From positions 125,361-189,360 of the forward strand of contig NZ_LN909043.1 in the NCBI RefSeq assembly GCF_001486585.1: a stretch of DNA of 64,000 nucleotides. Reading direction: 5' to 3'. The stretch is from Paenibacillus senegalimassiliensis (GTDB lineage: Bacteria > Bacillota > Bacilli > Paenibacillales > Paenibacillaceae). The position numbers and the translations under genes are program-made. Below, in pieces: positions 35,185 to 44,163 of this stretch. The notes under the pieces were generated by a model. The model made no database searches, was not told the DNA's origin, and saw only the letters and a program-made list of their open reading frames with translations. Positions within the stretch are counted from its first letter, which is position 1; each line of letters begins with the position of its first letter.

Positions 35185-36417
35185 TTACAACGCGCGTTTT
35201 GCCCGAATCCAGTGTATGATTTTCACCAGAATTGACAAAATAAACAAGGCAAGCAGAATAAGCAGGAACGTCTGAAATCCTGATGTTATGGCGCTCCAAC
35301 CATATAGCGATTCGTCCGTCTGAAGCACTCCTTCCGGGAGCCATATCCAGGCCGGGGCGGCATCCATAAGAGGCCCCCATAATAGCAGCAGCAATCCGGC
35401 AGCTAGTAAGGCATGAAGTAGACGAGCCAGCAGGAACGGGGCATAACGCAGGTCCGCTTCATTTAAAATGCTGGCAACTTGGGCATGGACAGACAATCCG
35501 CCCCAGGACAAAATAAAAGCAGCCGCCGCGGCTTTGTAGATTAGCGGGATGCCTTCCGGGGCAGCCGAAGCTCTGGCGCCGAGCGTAACTTCGAACAAGC
35601 CGCCCATTAATGGCTCTGCCAATCCGGAGGGAAGTCCGGCAAGCGGAAGCAGATGCTGCACCGCTATATAGAGGGAATTCATCAATCCCGAAGCGGTCAG
35701 CACCTCCAGAATGACGGAGAAAAAAACAACCAGACCTCCTACGACAGCCATGAGTTGTAAGGAGGAGGCGATGGCCTGTCTTAGCAGTTCTCCAAGGCTG
35801 CGCCCATCGGCCATCCGAGCTTCGTGCATAGCCTGTAGCGCCAGCTTCAGGCTAGAGCCTTTAGCGGTGGTTGAAGCGGTGGTAACGGAGGACTCGGAGT
35901 CCGCAGGTCCGTAGAAGCGCATAATCAATCCAAGCAGCAAAGCACTCCCGTAATGAGCCAGGGCCAGCACGCCAGCCAGCTTGGGATTGCCGAAGAAGCC
36001 CACCGAGACGGCACCAATCAGAAAGATAGGATCGGAGGACGTAGTGAACGCCACGAGGCGTTCGCCCTCAACCCGGGACACCAGACCCTGCTCACGCAGC
36101 TTGGTAGCCAGCTTGGCGCTAACGGGATATCCGGAGGCAAACCCCATGGCCAGCACGAATCCACCACTGCCCGGGATACGAAATGCCGGCTTCATTAACG
36201 GGTCGAGCAGCTTGCCCAGGAAATGAACGATACCGAAGCCGAGCAGCACTTCGGAGATGACAAAAAACGGGAAAAGGGATGGGAACAACACGTCCCACCA
36301 TATAGCCAGACCCCGCACCCCTGCTTGCCAGGATGCTGTGGGATAAAGAGCCATCAGCATAATCAGCAGCAGGACGGCGAAGAGAAACAGTACAGCAGTT
36401 AACCGTTTTGCAACCAT
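35185..36417 (-). CDS. ylbJ: Sporulation integral membrane protein YlbJ
   Basis: A 410-residue polytopic membrane protein with about eight spans, starting with a span at residues 8 to 28. The conserved parts WWDVLFPSLFPFFVISEVLLGFG, GFASGYPVSAKLATKL and FTTSSDPIFLIGAVSVGFFG identify YlbJ, a protein made by the mother cell and needed for normal spore formation. The ATG at 36417 follows GGAGG. A sigma-E-type -10 lies about 30 bases upstream. In Bacillus ylbJ sits elsewhere, so the linkage to nadK here is different. Confidence 0.9.
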   Translation of the reverse strand: MVAKRLTAVLFLFAVLLLIMLMALYPTASWQAGVRGLAIWWDVLFPSLFPFFVISEVLLGFGIVHFLGKLLDPLMKPAFRIPGSGGFVLAMGFASGYPVSAKLATKLREQGLVSRVEGERLVAFTTSSDPIFLIGAVSVGFFGNPKLAGVLALAHYGSALLLGLIMRFYGPADSESSVTTASTTAKGSSLKLALQAMHEARMADGRSLGELLRQAIASSLQLMAVVGGLVVFFSVILEVLTASGLMNSLYIAVQHLLPLAGLPSGLAEPLMGGLFEVTLGARASAAPEGIPLIYKAAAAAFILSWGGLSVHAQVASILNEADLRYAPFLLARLLHALLAAGLLLLLWGPLMDAAPAWIWLPEGVLQTDESLYGWSAITSGFQTFLLILLALFILSILVKIIHWIRAKRAL

Positions 36418-36447
36418 AACGACGCCTCCACTTTGCATCATAGTGAG

Positions 36448-36455
36448 AGTGTATG
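36448..36455 (-). promoter_or_regulatory. Possible sigma-E -10 element of ylbJ
   Basis: CATACACT on the minus strand fits the sigma-E -10 consensus CATACANT. The -35 region is not convincing. ylbJ is known as a mother-cell gene in Bacillus, which supports the reading. Confidence 0.4.
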
Positions 36456-36628
36456 ATTTTTATGGGACAAACAGCACAAAAAAAGCCGAAAATGCAAGCT
36501 CTACAGGCTGATATTTTCAAAACGGTATGCTAAAATGATTCTATAAGACCATACCCATAACTTTTGAACCACTACGATACATTCATGGACTTCGCAGGAG
36601 CCAAATTTTTGTGGATGGAGTGATAATC

Positions 36629-36724
36629 ATGAGCGTTGTTGCAGGTGTTCTCGTGTGTGCTTTTGTTTATGTTATCCGCGCCTCTCTGGTCCATTCCAAT
36701 GAAGAGGATTGGCGCAGTTATTGA
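36629..36724 (+). CDS. 31-residue membrane peptide of unknown function
   Basis: ATG at 36629 follows GGAGTGA at normal spacing. The product is one hydrophobic segment (VVAGVLVCAFVYVI) and then a polar tail ending in SNEEDWRSY. A strong terminator follows the stop by 18 bases. Start signal, membrane segment and own terminator together support a real small gene, although I know no family for it. Single-span peptides of this size often modulate a larger membrane protein. Confidence 0.55.
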   Translation: MSVVAGVLVCAFVYVIRASLVHSNEEDWRSY

Positions 36725-36742
36725 TAGACTTGTCATTTGAGT

Positions 36743-36779
36743 AAAAGCTCCGCTTCGGTAGGAGCTTTTATTTTTTTTT
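36743..36779 (+). terminator. Rho-independent terminator
   Basis: AAAAGCTCC pairs with GGAGCTTTT around a 9-base loop, followed by a run of T. It closes the 31-residue gene. Confidence 0.8.
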
Positions 36780-36865
36780 GTTATAATGAGGAAAGACGTC
36801 CATTTTTGACGCATGCTTTTGGACATGAGAAGGAAATTAGACACAGGAAGCGGGCGGTGAGGCAG

Positions 36866-37243
36866 ATGGATTTGAGCAAGAGCATTTACGACAATCTGGG
36901 CGGCGAGCAAACGATTCGGCGGCTGGTAGAGGCTTTTTACCCGAGAGTTCAGCGTGATCCATTGCTGGGTCCCTTGTTCCCTGAAGACATCACTCCGGTA
37001 TTGGAAAAGCAATCTATGTTCCTGACGCAGTTTTTCGGAGGTCCTTCCCTTTATTCTGACGCTTATGGCCATCCGGCCATGCGGGCCAGGCATATGCCGT
37101 TTCCGGTGACCCGGGAGCGGGCGGAAGCCTGGTTGGCTTGCATGCGCGGGGCGCTCCAGGAGATTGGAGTTGAAGAGCCGCTGAAGGAATTCATATTGGA
37201 GCGGTTATCTGGCCCGGCCTTTCACTTTGTCAATACACCTTGA
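36866..37243 (+). CDS. Truncated haemoglobin, group II (HbO type)
   Basis: A 125-residue haem protein of the 2-on-2 globin type. IYDNLGGEQTIRRLVEAFYPRV starts the fold, the proximal His is in ARHMPFPVT, and the Trp in AEAWLACM is the group II G8 Trp. Bacillus YjbI is the nearest named relative. Such globins bind oxygen and are linked with redox or nitric oxide stress. The ATG at 36866 follows GGTGAGG. The frame is open upstream but without a start signal. The DUF2225 gene starts 44 bases downstream and may share its transcript. Confidence 0.9.
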   Translation: MDLSKSIYDNLGGEQTIRRLVEAFYPRVQRDPLLGPLFPEDITPVLEKQSMFLTQFFGGPSLYSDAYGHPAMRARHMPFPVTRERAEAWLACMRGALQEIGVEEPLKEFILERLSGPAFHFVNTP

Positions 37244-37286
37244 ACGGGAATCATCCGCAAGGGACTACGGAAAGGAAGTAAAACAA

Positions 37287-37985
37287 TTGGAATTGGAACC
37301 CCTCTATCAGATTAAAGTCACTTGCAGCCACTGCCAAAATGAGTTCTCCACCTCACGTGTTCGTCCCAGCTTCAAGCGGGCTTCGCGCACTGACACGGAT
37401 TTCTGTAGCTATTATCAGAAGGAGAATCCGGATTATTACGTTGTACGTATCTGTCCCTCCTGTGGCTTTGCCTCCACGGAAAATTCACTCGAACGTCTGA
37501 ATGACCGGCAGAAGCTGAAATTCCAAGAGGCGATCGGAAGCCGATTCTCCCAAAGAGACTATGGGGGCAAGCGTGACTGGGATACTGCGCTGGAAACGTA
37601 CAAGCTGGCTTTGATTTGTGCACAGACCATCGGTGAGAAGGATCGGATTATCGCGAGTTTGCTTCACCACATCGCTTGGCTGTACCGATATCAGAGCAAC
37701 CGGGAGCAAGAGAAGCGGTTCATGGAATTTGCCCTGGAGGCGTACATTCGCGTATTCGAGAATGAAGGGGTAGGTGGGAATGATGCTCGCTTGATGTACC
37801 TGATCGGTGAGCTGCATCGCAGAGTGGAGAATTACAATGATGCGGTCAAGTGGTTCGCCAGGGTCATCAATGATAAGAAAATTATGGATGCGGCGATGAT
37901 TCGTGCTTCTCGGGAGCAGTGGGCACTGTTACGTGAAGAAATGTTAAACGGCGGACATGAGCTACCAGAGGAAATGCAGTCATAA
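37287..37985 (+). CDS. DUF2225 family protein
   Basis: A 232-residue cytoplasmic protein. The N-terminus has CSHC (about residues 14 to 17) and CPSC (about 58 to 61), a likely zinc site, and the region from 95 on is helical and TPR-like (LETYKLALICAQTIGEKDRIIASLLHHIAWLYRY). The function of the family is unknown. TTG at 37287 is chosen because AAAGGAAG precedes it at good spacing; the frame is open upstream into the globin gene. Confidence 0.82.
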   Translation: MELEPLYQIKVTCSHCQNEFSTSRVRPSFKRASRTDTDFCSYYQKENPDYYVVRICPSCGFASTENSLERLNDRQKLKFQEAIGSRFSQRDYGGKRDWDTALETYKLALICAQTIGEKDRIIASLLHHIAWLYRYQSNREQEKRFMEFALEAYIRVFENEGVGGNDARLMYLIGELHRRVENYNDAVKWFARVINDKKIMDAAMIRASREQWALLREEMLNGGHELPEEMQS

Positions 37986-37991
37986 CAAGCT

Positions 37992-38021
37992 CAGGACCGT
38001 TCCGGCAAAGGAACGGTCCTG
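37992..38021. terminator. Stem-loop between converging genes
   Basis: A perfect 12-bp stem, CAGGACCGTTCC with GGAACGGTCCTG, and a 6-base loop. It lacks a good T run, so efficiency is uncertain. Confidence 0.5.
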
Positions 38022-38044
38022 GTTGTGGTAAACGGTTCTCTGAG

Positions 38045-38275
38045 TTAACGAAGTACGGTATCGGTTAACAAATAATCATTGTCGCAGTCCAGCACATGAA
38101 TTTTGTTCCCACAGCAAGGGAAGACGATTAACTTCTTCTTTCCTTGATGAATCGTTTTAAGTTCGCGGGGTTTCAGCGGCAGCAGCACATTGCTGGTGGA
38201 GCAGAACGGACACTCATGTACATAGACATCCCCCATCATAACATCATAAGGCCAGGCTTGGTTAAACGGAATCAT
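38045..38275 (-). CDS. Small cysteine-motif protein
   Basis: A 76-residue protein with CPFC at about residues 22 to 25 and CC at about 54 to 55, which together could hold one zinc. The stretch LKPRELKTIHQGKKKLIVFPCC is basic. The ATG overlaps the end of the preceding gene as ATGA, so the two are translationally coupled. I know the family only as hypothetical. Confidence 0.65.
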   Translation of the reverse strand: MIPFNQAWPYDVMMGDVYVHECPFCSTSNVLLPLKPRELKTIHQGKKKLIVFPCCGNKIHVLDCDNDYLLTDTVLR

Positions 38276-38481
38276 GAAGGTTCTGCATCATGACCTGAGT
38301 TGTCTTTGGATGCGGCGGTATCCGCTTCTGCCGCTGAACTTGCGGCCTCTTCCTTGGCCAACTCGGCAAGTTTCTGTAATAAGATGTGCTGCGGCATATG
38401 CATCAAGTGCTCAATGGGCACTTTGAGTTTTGCGGCTAATTTCACGGCGGTATCCGCCGAAATTTGTAATGGCTTCATCAT
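38272..38481 (-). CDS. Small helical protein of unknown function
   Basis: A 69-residue protein. Residues 8 to 45 form amphipathic helices (SADTAVKLAAKLKVPIEHLM, HILLQKLAEL), followed by a disordered Ala/Glu/Asp tail. It starts with ATG at 38481 after AGGGGG. It overlaps the next gene by four bases. The first part resembles the start of a small DNA- or protein-binding helical domain, but no family was recognised. Confidence 0.6.
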   Translation of the reverse strand: MMKPLQISADTAVKLAAKLKVPIEHLMHMPQHILLQKLAELAKEEAASSAAEADTAASKDNSGHDAEPS

Positions 38482-38574
38482 TCTTATCCCCCTGTCAAGC
38501 TGATAACTATATCTATAAGCATACACTTTTTTTTCATGAACCATCAATAGGATGACGAAAGGAAGAGATTATTT

Positions 38575-40380
38575 ATGACAACGCCATTTGCAGGACCACT
38601 TAAACCCGTATGGGATTTGGAATCAATATTTCCCGGAGGATCGTCTTCTCCGGAGCTTCAGGCTTATCTCAAACAGTTGGAGCAGGACATTGCCAATTAT
38701 CACAGTCAGGTTGCCGAGTTGGCGGTTCCCACAACGCTCGAGGACACTCGGGCTTTGGATGGTTTGCTTGAGAATATACAGGATGTAGACGCACGTTTAT
38801 TTGAAGTGTTCAGCTTCATCGGCTGCTTGACGGCACAAGACCAACATGACAAGAAGGCGGTTCAACTTAATGCGAAAGCTACGAGCCTGCAAGCTTCCTT
38901 CGAGAATGTATTGACCTTGTTCTGGAATGTCCTGAGCTTAACCGGAGACGAGGTGTGGGAGGCCTGGATGAAGCGGGAAGAGATTGCCCCTGTTTCATTT
39001 GCGCTTAGCGAGAAGCGAAGCCTGGCCCGGGAGAAATTAGCTCCGGAGCTGGAAACACTCGTATCCGACCTGTCGGTGGATGGTTATCATGGCTGGGGAC
39101 AGCATTATGATACGATTGTCACCAACGTAACCGTTCCGTTTGAAGATGCGGACGGCAACGTTGAGCTTCTATCTGTAGGCCAGGCAGCGAATAAGCTGGA
39201 TAGCCCGGATCGCAGCGTGCGGGAGCGTGCCTTTGCAAGCTGGGAGGAGGCCTGGTCGAAATCGGCGGATTTCTGTGCGGATACGTTGAACCGGCTGGCA
39301 GGGTTCCGTCTGAAGCTGTACGAAAGACGCGGCTGGGATAACATCCTTAAGGAGCCGCTGGCTCTTAACCGGATGTCGGACCAGACGCTTACCGCGATGT
39401 GGAAGGTCATTGAGGATAGCAAGCCTACGTTCGTAGCTTATCTTGAACGCAAAGCGAAGCTGATGGGGCTCGATAAGTTAAGCTGGAACGATGTGGATGC
39501 TCCACTTGGTCAAGTGTCCGGTAAGGTAACCTATGAGCAAGGGGCTTTGGATATTGTTGAGCAGTTCCGGAAGTTTAGTCCGAAGCTGGCCGATTTTGCC
39601 GTACAGGCTTTTGACAAACGCTGGATCGAAGCGGAAGATCGTCCCGGCAAGCGCCCAGGGGGCTTCTGTACCTCATTGCCGAAGAGCAAACAGACCCGGA
39701 TCTTTATGACGTTTGGGGGAACGGTATCCAATGTGTATACACTGGCTCATGAATTGGGCCATGCTTATCACCAAAGCGTGATGGAGGACCTGCCGTTCCT
39801 GAATCAGAATTATGCAATGAACGTGGCCGAGACGGCATCGACTTTTGCTGAAATGATTTTGGCGGACGCTTTTGTGAAAGGTGCAGCTACCAAGGAAGAG
39901 CAAATCGTCCTTCTGGCCGACAAGATTCAAAATTCAGTTAGCTTCTATATGAATATCCATGCTCGCTTCCTGTTCGAGACGCGGTTCTATGCCAAGCGGA
40001 AAGAAGGCGTGTTGGAGGCCAAGGAATTATCAGAATTAATGGAAGAAGCGCAGCGTGAGGCTTATCATAATGTGTTGGACAGCTACCACCCACATTTCTG
40101 GGCTTCCAAGCTGCATTTCTATATTACGGATGTACCGTTCTACAACTTCCCGTATACCTTCGGTTACATGTTCAGCACGGGGATCTATGCGATGGCGATG
40201 CGCGAAGGAGAAGGCTTTGCCGCCAAGTATGATGCATTGCTGCAGGATACCGGGCGCATGACGGTTGAGGAACTTGCACTTAAGCATCTCGGCGTAGATT
40301 TGACTCAGCCAGACTTCTGGCAGGATGCGATGGCTATAAATATCGCCGATGTAGAAGCCTTCCTGGAACTAACCAAATAA
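38575..40380 (+). CDS. pepF: Oligoendopeptidase F, M3 family
   Basis: Cytoplasmic zinc endopeptidase that breaks down peptides of about 7 to 17 residues. It has 601 residues. The catalytic motif HELGHAYH lies at about residues 391 to 398, with the downstream Glu in NVAETASTFAEM. The N-terminal region (about 110 to 190) is the helical oligopeptidase F domain. AAGGAAGAG lies before the ATG. A strong terminator follows. Confidence 0.94.
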   Translation: MTTPFAGPLKPVWDLESIFPGGSSSPELQAYLKQLEQDIANYHSQVAELAVPTTLEDTRALDGLLENIQDVDARLFEVFSFIGCLTAQDQHDKKAVQLNAKATSLQASFENVLTLFWNVLSLTGDEVWEAWMKREEIAPVSFALSEKRSLAREKLAPELETLVSDLSVDGYHGWGQHYDTIVTNVTVPFEDADGNVELLSVGQAANKLDSPDRSVRERAFASWEEAWSKSADFCADTLNRLAGFRLKLYERRGWDNILKEPLALNRMSDQTLTAMWKVIEDSKPTFVAYLERKAKLMGLDKLSWNDVDAPLGQVSGKVTYEQGALDIVEQFRKFSPKLADFAVQAFDKRWIEAEDRPGKRPGGFCTSLPKSKQTRIFMTFGGTVSNVYTLAHELGHAYHQSVMEDLPFLNQNYAMNVAETASTFAEMILADAFVKGAATKEEQIVLLADKIQNSVSFYMNIHARFLFETRFYAKRKEGVLEAKELSELMEEAQREAYHNVLDSYHPHFWASKLHFYITDVPFYNFPYTFGYMFSTGIYAMAMREGEGFAAKYDALLQDTGRMTVEELALKHLGVDLTQPDFWQDAMAINIADVEAFLELTK

Positions 40381-40392
40381 GCAAAAAGTAAT

Positions 40393-40425
40393 AAATCCGA
40401 GTCTTGAGCAGACTCGGATTTTTGT
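40393..40425 (+). terminator. Terminator of pepF
   Basis: AAATCCGAGTC pairs with GACTCGGATTT around a 7-base loop; TTGTTATTTTTT follows. Confidence 0.8.
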
Positions 40426-40509
40426 TATTTTTTGACTGATTTTAATTATATAAAGAGCAATTTGTCCTGATTATTGATAGGAATTAATGACTAATTAACA
40501 ACTAAATTG

Positions 40510-40538
40510 TTGAACATTGTATGTTTGTGGCCTATAAT
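40510..40538 (+). promoter_or_regulatory. Sigma-A promoter before the gene at 40591
   Basis: TTGAAC and TATAAT are exactly 17 bases apart. The start of transcription would be near 40545. A short inverted repeat (AACAACTAAATTGTT) overlaps the -35 and could be an operator. Confidence 0.65.
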
Positions 40539-40590
40539 GTGACATAAGACCTAGAAAATAGGAGAATGCACTTGAGGGAGGGAGAAGATT

Positions 40591-41001
40591 ATGATCAAAA
40601 CCGATGAGATTTCACTGGTCAGACAGGTAGACATGGTGTTTAAGGAGTTAGGGGAGGAACTGGCCGGGTTAAGCTCAGGAACTGTATTTCTGCAAATTCG
40701 CAATAACACGGTCGGGAAATTTGGAATCCGTCATAACCCGATTGCGGGAAGGGACGGGCAACTTACTGAGGAAGAACAAGGGCTGAATGAGACTCAGTTG
40801 AATTCTTTTCGGATGATGGCGATCGAGGCGCTGAAATACAAGCGTTATTGGACCCATGGCGAGATTAGCTACGAATTTGCTTTGCGAAAAGGCATGGTTG
40901 TTGTCGACGCTGTGATGGAATCCAACTACAATATGGCCAACTTGCTGGTCCAACGTTATTCGCCTAAGGATAAGGCTCATACATACAAGAATATTTCTTA
41001 A
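40591..41001 (+). CDS. Conserved-looking protein of unknown function
   Basis: A 136-residue soluble protein that I could not assign. It has mixed alpha/beta character with GTVFLQIRNNTVGKFGIRHNPI near residues 30 to 52 and YWTHGEISYEFALRKGMVVVDAV near 88 to 110. GGAGGGAG precedes the ATG at 40591, and promoter and terminator bracket the gene, so it is a single unit. Length and composition are like its neighbours, so it appears to be a resident gene. Confidence 0.6.
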   Translation: MIKTDEISLVRQVDMVFKELGEELAGLSSGTVFLQIRNNTVGKFGIRHNPIAGRDGQLTEEEQGLNETQLNSFRMMAIEALKYKRYWTHGEISYEFALRKGMVVVDAVMESNYNMANLLVQRYSPKDKAHTYKNIS

Positions 41002-41045
41002 ACATACAGAGTAACAAGCGTCAGTATAAAAGCAACTCACAGTGG

Positions 41046-41077
41046 AACAGGCGACCTGCCTAGGCAGGTCGCCTGTT
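41046..41077. terminator. Bidirectional terminator
   Basis: A perfect 15-bp stem, AACAGGCGACCTGCC with GGCAGGTCGCCTGTT, and a 2-base centre lie between converging genes. Confidence 0.75.
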
Positions 41078-41103
41078 TCATATAATCATAATAGGAGATG
41101 CAA

Positions 41104-41322
41104 TTACAGGTTCGAACGACCTGAAAGTTGCTGCTCCGCGATTTGGACCAAACGTTTTGTGATGTATCCTCCAAGAGAACCTGTTTCACGGGAAGTGTAG
41201 TTCCCGTAGTACCCGTCTTGAGGAATGGTTACGCCCAGTTCCTGTGCTGCTTCAACTTTCAATTGTTGAAGAGCAGCAGTTGCTTGAGGAACCACAAGAT
41301 TATTGCGGCCTTGACTTGCCAT
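41104..41322 (-). CDS. Small acid-soluble spore protein, alpha/beta type
   Basis: DNA-binding protein of the spore core, 72 residues. It starts [18 protein letters not shown] and has the GPR protease site region (KVEAAQELG) and [23 protein letters not shown], the conserved second half. The ATG at 41322 follows AAAGGAGGTGA. The upstream region carries a forespore promoter. Confidence 0.95.
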   Translation of the reverse strand: MASQGRNNLVVPQATAALQQLKVEAAQELGVTIPQDGYYGNYTSRETGSLGGYITKRLVQIAEQQLSGRSNL

Positions 41323-41352
41323 GTTTGTCACCTCCTTTGGCGATTGTGATGT

Positions 41353-41381
41353 TAGTATGGTTCGCAGAGAGCAAAATATGC
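41353..41381 (-). promoter_or_regulatory. Sigma-F/sigma-G promoter of the SASP gene
   Basis: On the minus strand GCATA and CATACTA are 17 bases apart; the forespore consensus is GHATR-N18-CATXHTA. The -10 is a perfect match. Confidence 0.6.
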
Positions 41382-41428
41382 GCAAAATACGAAACCAAAG
41401 GAGGTGGCAATTATTGCATTTCTTTGAG

Positions 41429-42409
41429 TCAGGAGATTGGGCCGTCTGGGTATACTATGTCCAGATGAATATTGAGCTTAAGCGATTGCCCGGGCTGAAG
41501 CTCGATTAACCCAGTCTCACTTGCAGGCAAATCGATATTGGGGGCATCCGGCAACCAGGTGTAAGGTTCGATGCAATAGAACTGGTCCGCTTCGCCTTTG
41601 GAATAAATGACCCAGAACTTAAAATACTCAGGATCAGCAGTGTAACGCAACCCATAGCCATCATCACGGGTCAACAGCGCCTCCACAGGCTTATCCCCGA
41701 TACGAAGCATGGTATCACAATTGGTTCCCTTCAAATTCATCCCCTGGTTCAAGGCATTCCAGGCACCAAGCGGGACGACCTCACCCGTAGGGATATTCTC
41801 TTCGTCGGCGCTAAATTGATCGGATACCGGCAATTTGAGTGTCCAGCGTCCAGGCTCGCCATCAATCATGAACCACGTGTGCAGTCCCAAACCAAAAGGA
41901 GCGGGTTGTTTGCCCAGGTGGCTGACCTTATAGGTTTGGGTCAAGGATGAGCCTTGCAGCCGCAAGGTCATTTCCAACTTAAGCGGCTCAGGATATTGCC
42001 GAATCCAGTCAGGATCGTCAGAGGTGATGAACTCGGTCGTAATCGCACAACCCTCTTCATCCTCTTCTATATCGCTTACGCACCAGCTCTGCGTACGGTG
42101 CAAGCCGTGAATGTGATTGTCGTTGGCCGTGTTCTGATTGAATTGATATTGCTGGCCAGCATACGTGAATTGCCCTCTGCGTATGCGTCCCGGAGGAGCC
42201 AGAAGGGGAATGCCGAAGTGGTATGGCTTTTGCAGGTAAAAATCAAGTTCGCTTTCTTCCGGATGACGCAGTACATCGCGTTGTTGGATATTATCCCATA
42301 TACGAATGACGTTATTGCCAAGGCGGGGTAGCAGCGTGACTTCAAGTTCGCGGCTATGTAAGATATACGTATCGTAACCGTTCCATTGCCCTTTGGTCAC
42401 TTTTTTCAT
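41429..42409 (-). CDS. Aldose 1-epimerase family protein
   Basis: Probable mutarotase of 326 residues that interconverts sugar anomers. The family His is in [14 protein letters not shown] (about residues 95 to 108), and a second His is in [11 protein letters not shown] (about 171 to 181). The Glu near the C-terminus is in [20 protein letters not shown] precedes the ATG at 42409. A dispersed repeat begins 39 bases upstream of the start. Substrate specificity is not visible. Confidence 0.88.
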   Translation of the reverse strand: MKKVTKGQWNGYDTYILHSRELEVTLLPRLGNNVIRIWDNIQQRDVLRHPEESELDFYLQKPYHFGIPLLAPPGRIRRGQFTYAGQQYQFNQNTANDNHIHGLHRTQSWCVSDIEEDEEGCAITTEFITSDDPDWIRQYPEPLKLEMTLRLQGSSLTQTYKVSHLGKQPAPFGLGLHTWFMIDGEPGRWTLKLPVSDQFSADEENIPTGEVVPLGAWNALNQGMNLKGTNCDTMLRIGDKPVEALLTRDDGYGLRYTADPEYFKFWVIYSKGEADQFYCIEPYTWLPDAPNIDLPASETGLIELQPGQSLKLNIHLDIVYPDGPIS

Positions 42410-42447
42410 ATCGTTGCTCCTTTTCCCACATAATAATCAGTTCTTTA

Positions 42448-42730
42448 AGAGGTAGTTCAAAAAGTCGTCTTCAAATGGACGGAGTTGTTCAAGGAGTCAA
42501 TTCGACATCGAATCTTGAATTCACCCGGGCCTAGCATATGCTTCCGTAGTATGTTTCCTTCAGAAACATTTCGGTTGCTCACGTACCCATGCTTCCGAAG
42601 TCGTTTTCTCCGAAAACGTGTAGCTCCGCTACTCATTCCCTAGCTTCATCCAACTCAAGCGTTTTGAAAAAACGCACATCGAAAGCATAAGCTTTGGTCC
42701 TGCAAACCCGACTTTTGAACACGCACTTTA
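42448..42730. repeat. Dispersed repeat with terminal inverted repeats, long copy
   Basis: About 283 bases related to 34087 to 34270 in the same orientation. Its ends are GTTCAAAAAGTC and GACTTTTGAACACGC. It is longer because of three internal insertions that can each fold into hairpins, such as TGTTTCCTTCAGAAACA and CGTTTTCTCCGAAAACG, and GCGTTTTGAAAAAACGC. Confidence 0.75.
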
Positions 42731-42839
42731 AGCTAGACTAATCATAACACTTTTTCCGGTGGACGAAAAATGGATTTGACACGGCCCGGCACAGCAATTT
42801 ATGATGGTAACAATTAAGGTTGAACTTCCATATAAAGAA

Positions 42840-43118
42840 ATGCGATGATGAGGGCAAGTAAGCGAAATAATCGTCCTGCAGAAAGCCGGTGGTTGATGCG
42901 AACCGGAGGAGGATTTTGGCCGAATGGACCTCGGAGTGCCTGGTGGAACGGAAGGGGCGAGTCTCTTCCTAAGTATACCCGGCCGATTGATCCGCGTTAT
43001 GGATTTGAAGGTTGGAAATGTTCCCAGGCAGCTTATTTTAGGTTGCTGCTTATGGATTTTCTGGCGAATAAGGGTGGTACCACGGTCTCACGTCCCTTTA
43101 TGGGCGTGGGGCCTTTTT
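42840..43118 (+). promoter_or_regulatory. T-box leader controlling trpS
   Basis: tRNA-sensing leader RNA. The T-box sequence AGGGTGGTACCACGG lies at 43071 to 43085. A Stem I distal segment GGTGGTTGATGCGAACCGG and a specifier-like GAATGGACC with the Trp codon TGG at 42925 to 42927 are visible. The terminator is at 43084 to 43118: GGTCTCACGTCCC pairs with GGGCGTGGGGCC before five T. Uncharged tRNA-Trp would allow read-through into trpS. Confidence 0.88.
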
Positions 43119-43179
43119 GCATTCGTTTTGCCGGTGGCCTAGGGCCTGACATTATTATTGACTTGAGGAGGATGTCGTT

Positions 43180-44163
43180 ATGAAAACAGTTCTTTCCGGT
43201 ATTCAACCCAGCGGGCAACTTACGCTTGGCAATTACATTGGGGCCATTAAAAACTTTGTAGCCCTGCAGCATGAACACAAATGCAACTTCATGGTGGTGG
43301 ATCTTCATGCTATTACCGTTCCCCAGGAACCGGCTGCTCTGGCAGAGCAGTCTGAAGCTGTCGCAGCGCTCTATATTGCCGCAGGAATTGATCCAAATAA
43401 GGCCAATGTTTACTTGCAATCACATGTGATGCAGCATGCTCAACTAGGATGGTTGTTGACCACGCTCACTTCCATGGGCGAACTGGAACGAATGACGCAG
43501 TTTAAGGACAAATCAGCGGGCAAGGACTCGGTAGGGGCCGGTTTGTTTGTATACCCCGCCTTGATGGCGGCTGATATCTTGCTCTATAACGCTGATTTGG
43601 TACCGGTAGGTGAGGATCAGAAGCAGCATTTGGAGTTGACCCGAGATTTGGCCGGACGCTTCAATCACCGGTTTGGGGATTATTTTACTTTGCCAGCGCC
43701 TTATATTCCCGAGGTCGGAGCTCGTATTATGTCCTTGGACGATGCCTCTAACAAGATGAGTAAGAGCAACCCGAATCCCGGAAGCTACATTGCTCTGCTG
43801 GACACTCCGGACGAAATTCGGAAGAAAATCAGCCGGGCAACCACCGATTCAGGCCGCGAAGTGAAATTCGATCCTGCAAACAAACCGGAAGTTAGCAACC
43901 TGATTACGATATATAGCCAGTGTGCCGGCCTGTCCATTGCAGAGGTGGAGCAGCGTTATGAAGGACAAATGTATGGTCAATTCAAGAAGGATTTGGCCGA
44001 AGTGGTGGTAGGTGTGATTGAGCCACTTCAGCAGCGCTATCGTGATATTCGCGAGTCCGGTGAACTGCGCAGCATCTTGCGCCAGGGAGCGGAGAGAGCA
44101 AGTGAGATGGCAGATAAAACCTTGAAAGAGGTTCAACGTCTGATGGGATTTGTTGCTCTTTAA
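43180..44163 (+). CDS. trpS: Tryptophanyl-tRNA synthetase
   Basis: Charges tRNA-Trp with tryptophan. It has 327 residues. The class I signature is in GIQPSGQLTLGNYIGA (about residues 7 to 22), and KMSKS is in ASNKMSKSNPN (about 189 to 199). GAGGAGG lies before the ATG. The T-box leader upstream makes expression depend on tRNA-Trp charging. Confidence 0.97.
   Translation: MKTVLSGIQPSGQLTLGNYIGAIKNFVALQHEHKCNFMVVDLHAITVPQEPAALAEQSEAVAALYIAAGIDPNKANVYLQSHVMQHAQLGWLLTTLTSMGELERMTQFKDKSAGKDSVGAGLFVYPALMAADILLYNADLVPVGEDQKQHLELTRDLAGRFNHRFGDYFTLPAPYIPEVGARIMSLDDASNKMSKSNPNPGSYIALLDTPDEIRKKISRATTDSGREVKFDPANKPEVSNLITIYSQCAGLSIAEVEQRYEGQMYGQFKKDLAEVVVGVIEPLQQRYRDIRESGELRSILRQGAERASEMADKTLKEVQRLMGFVAL

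Noticed and set aside
42845..43183. A 112-codon open frame in front of trpS
   Set aside because: It runs through the T-box leader including its T-box and terminator, so its sequence is explained by RNA structure.
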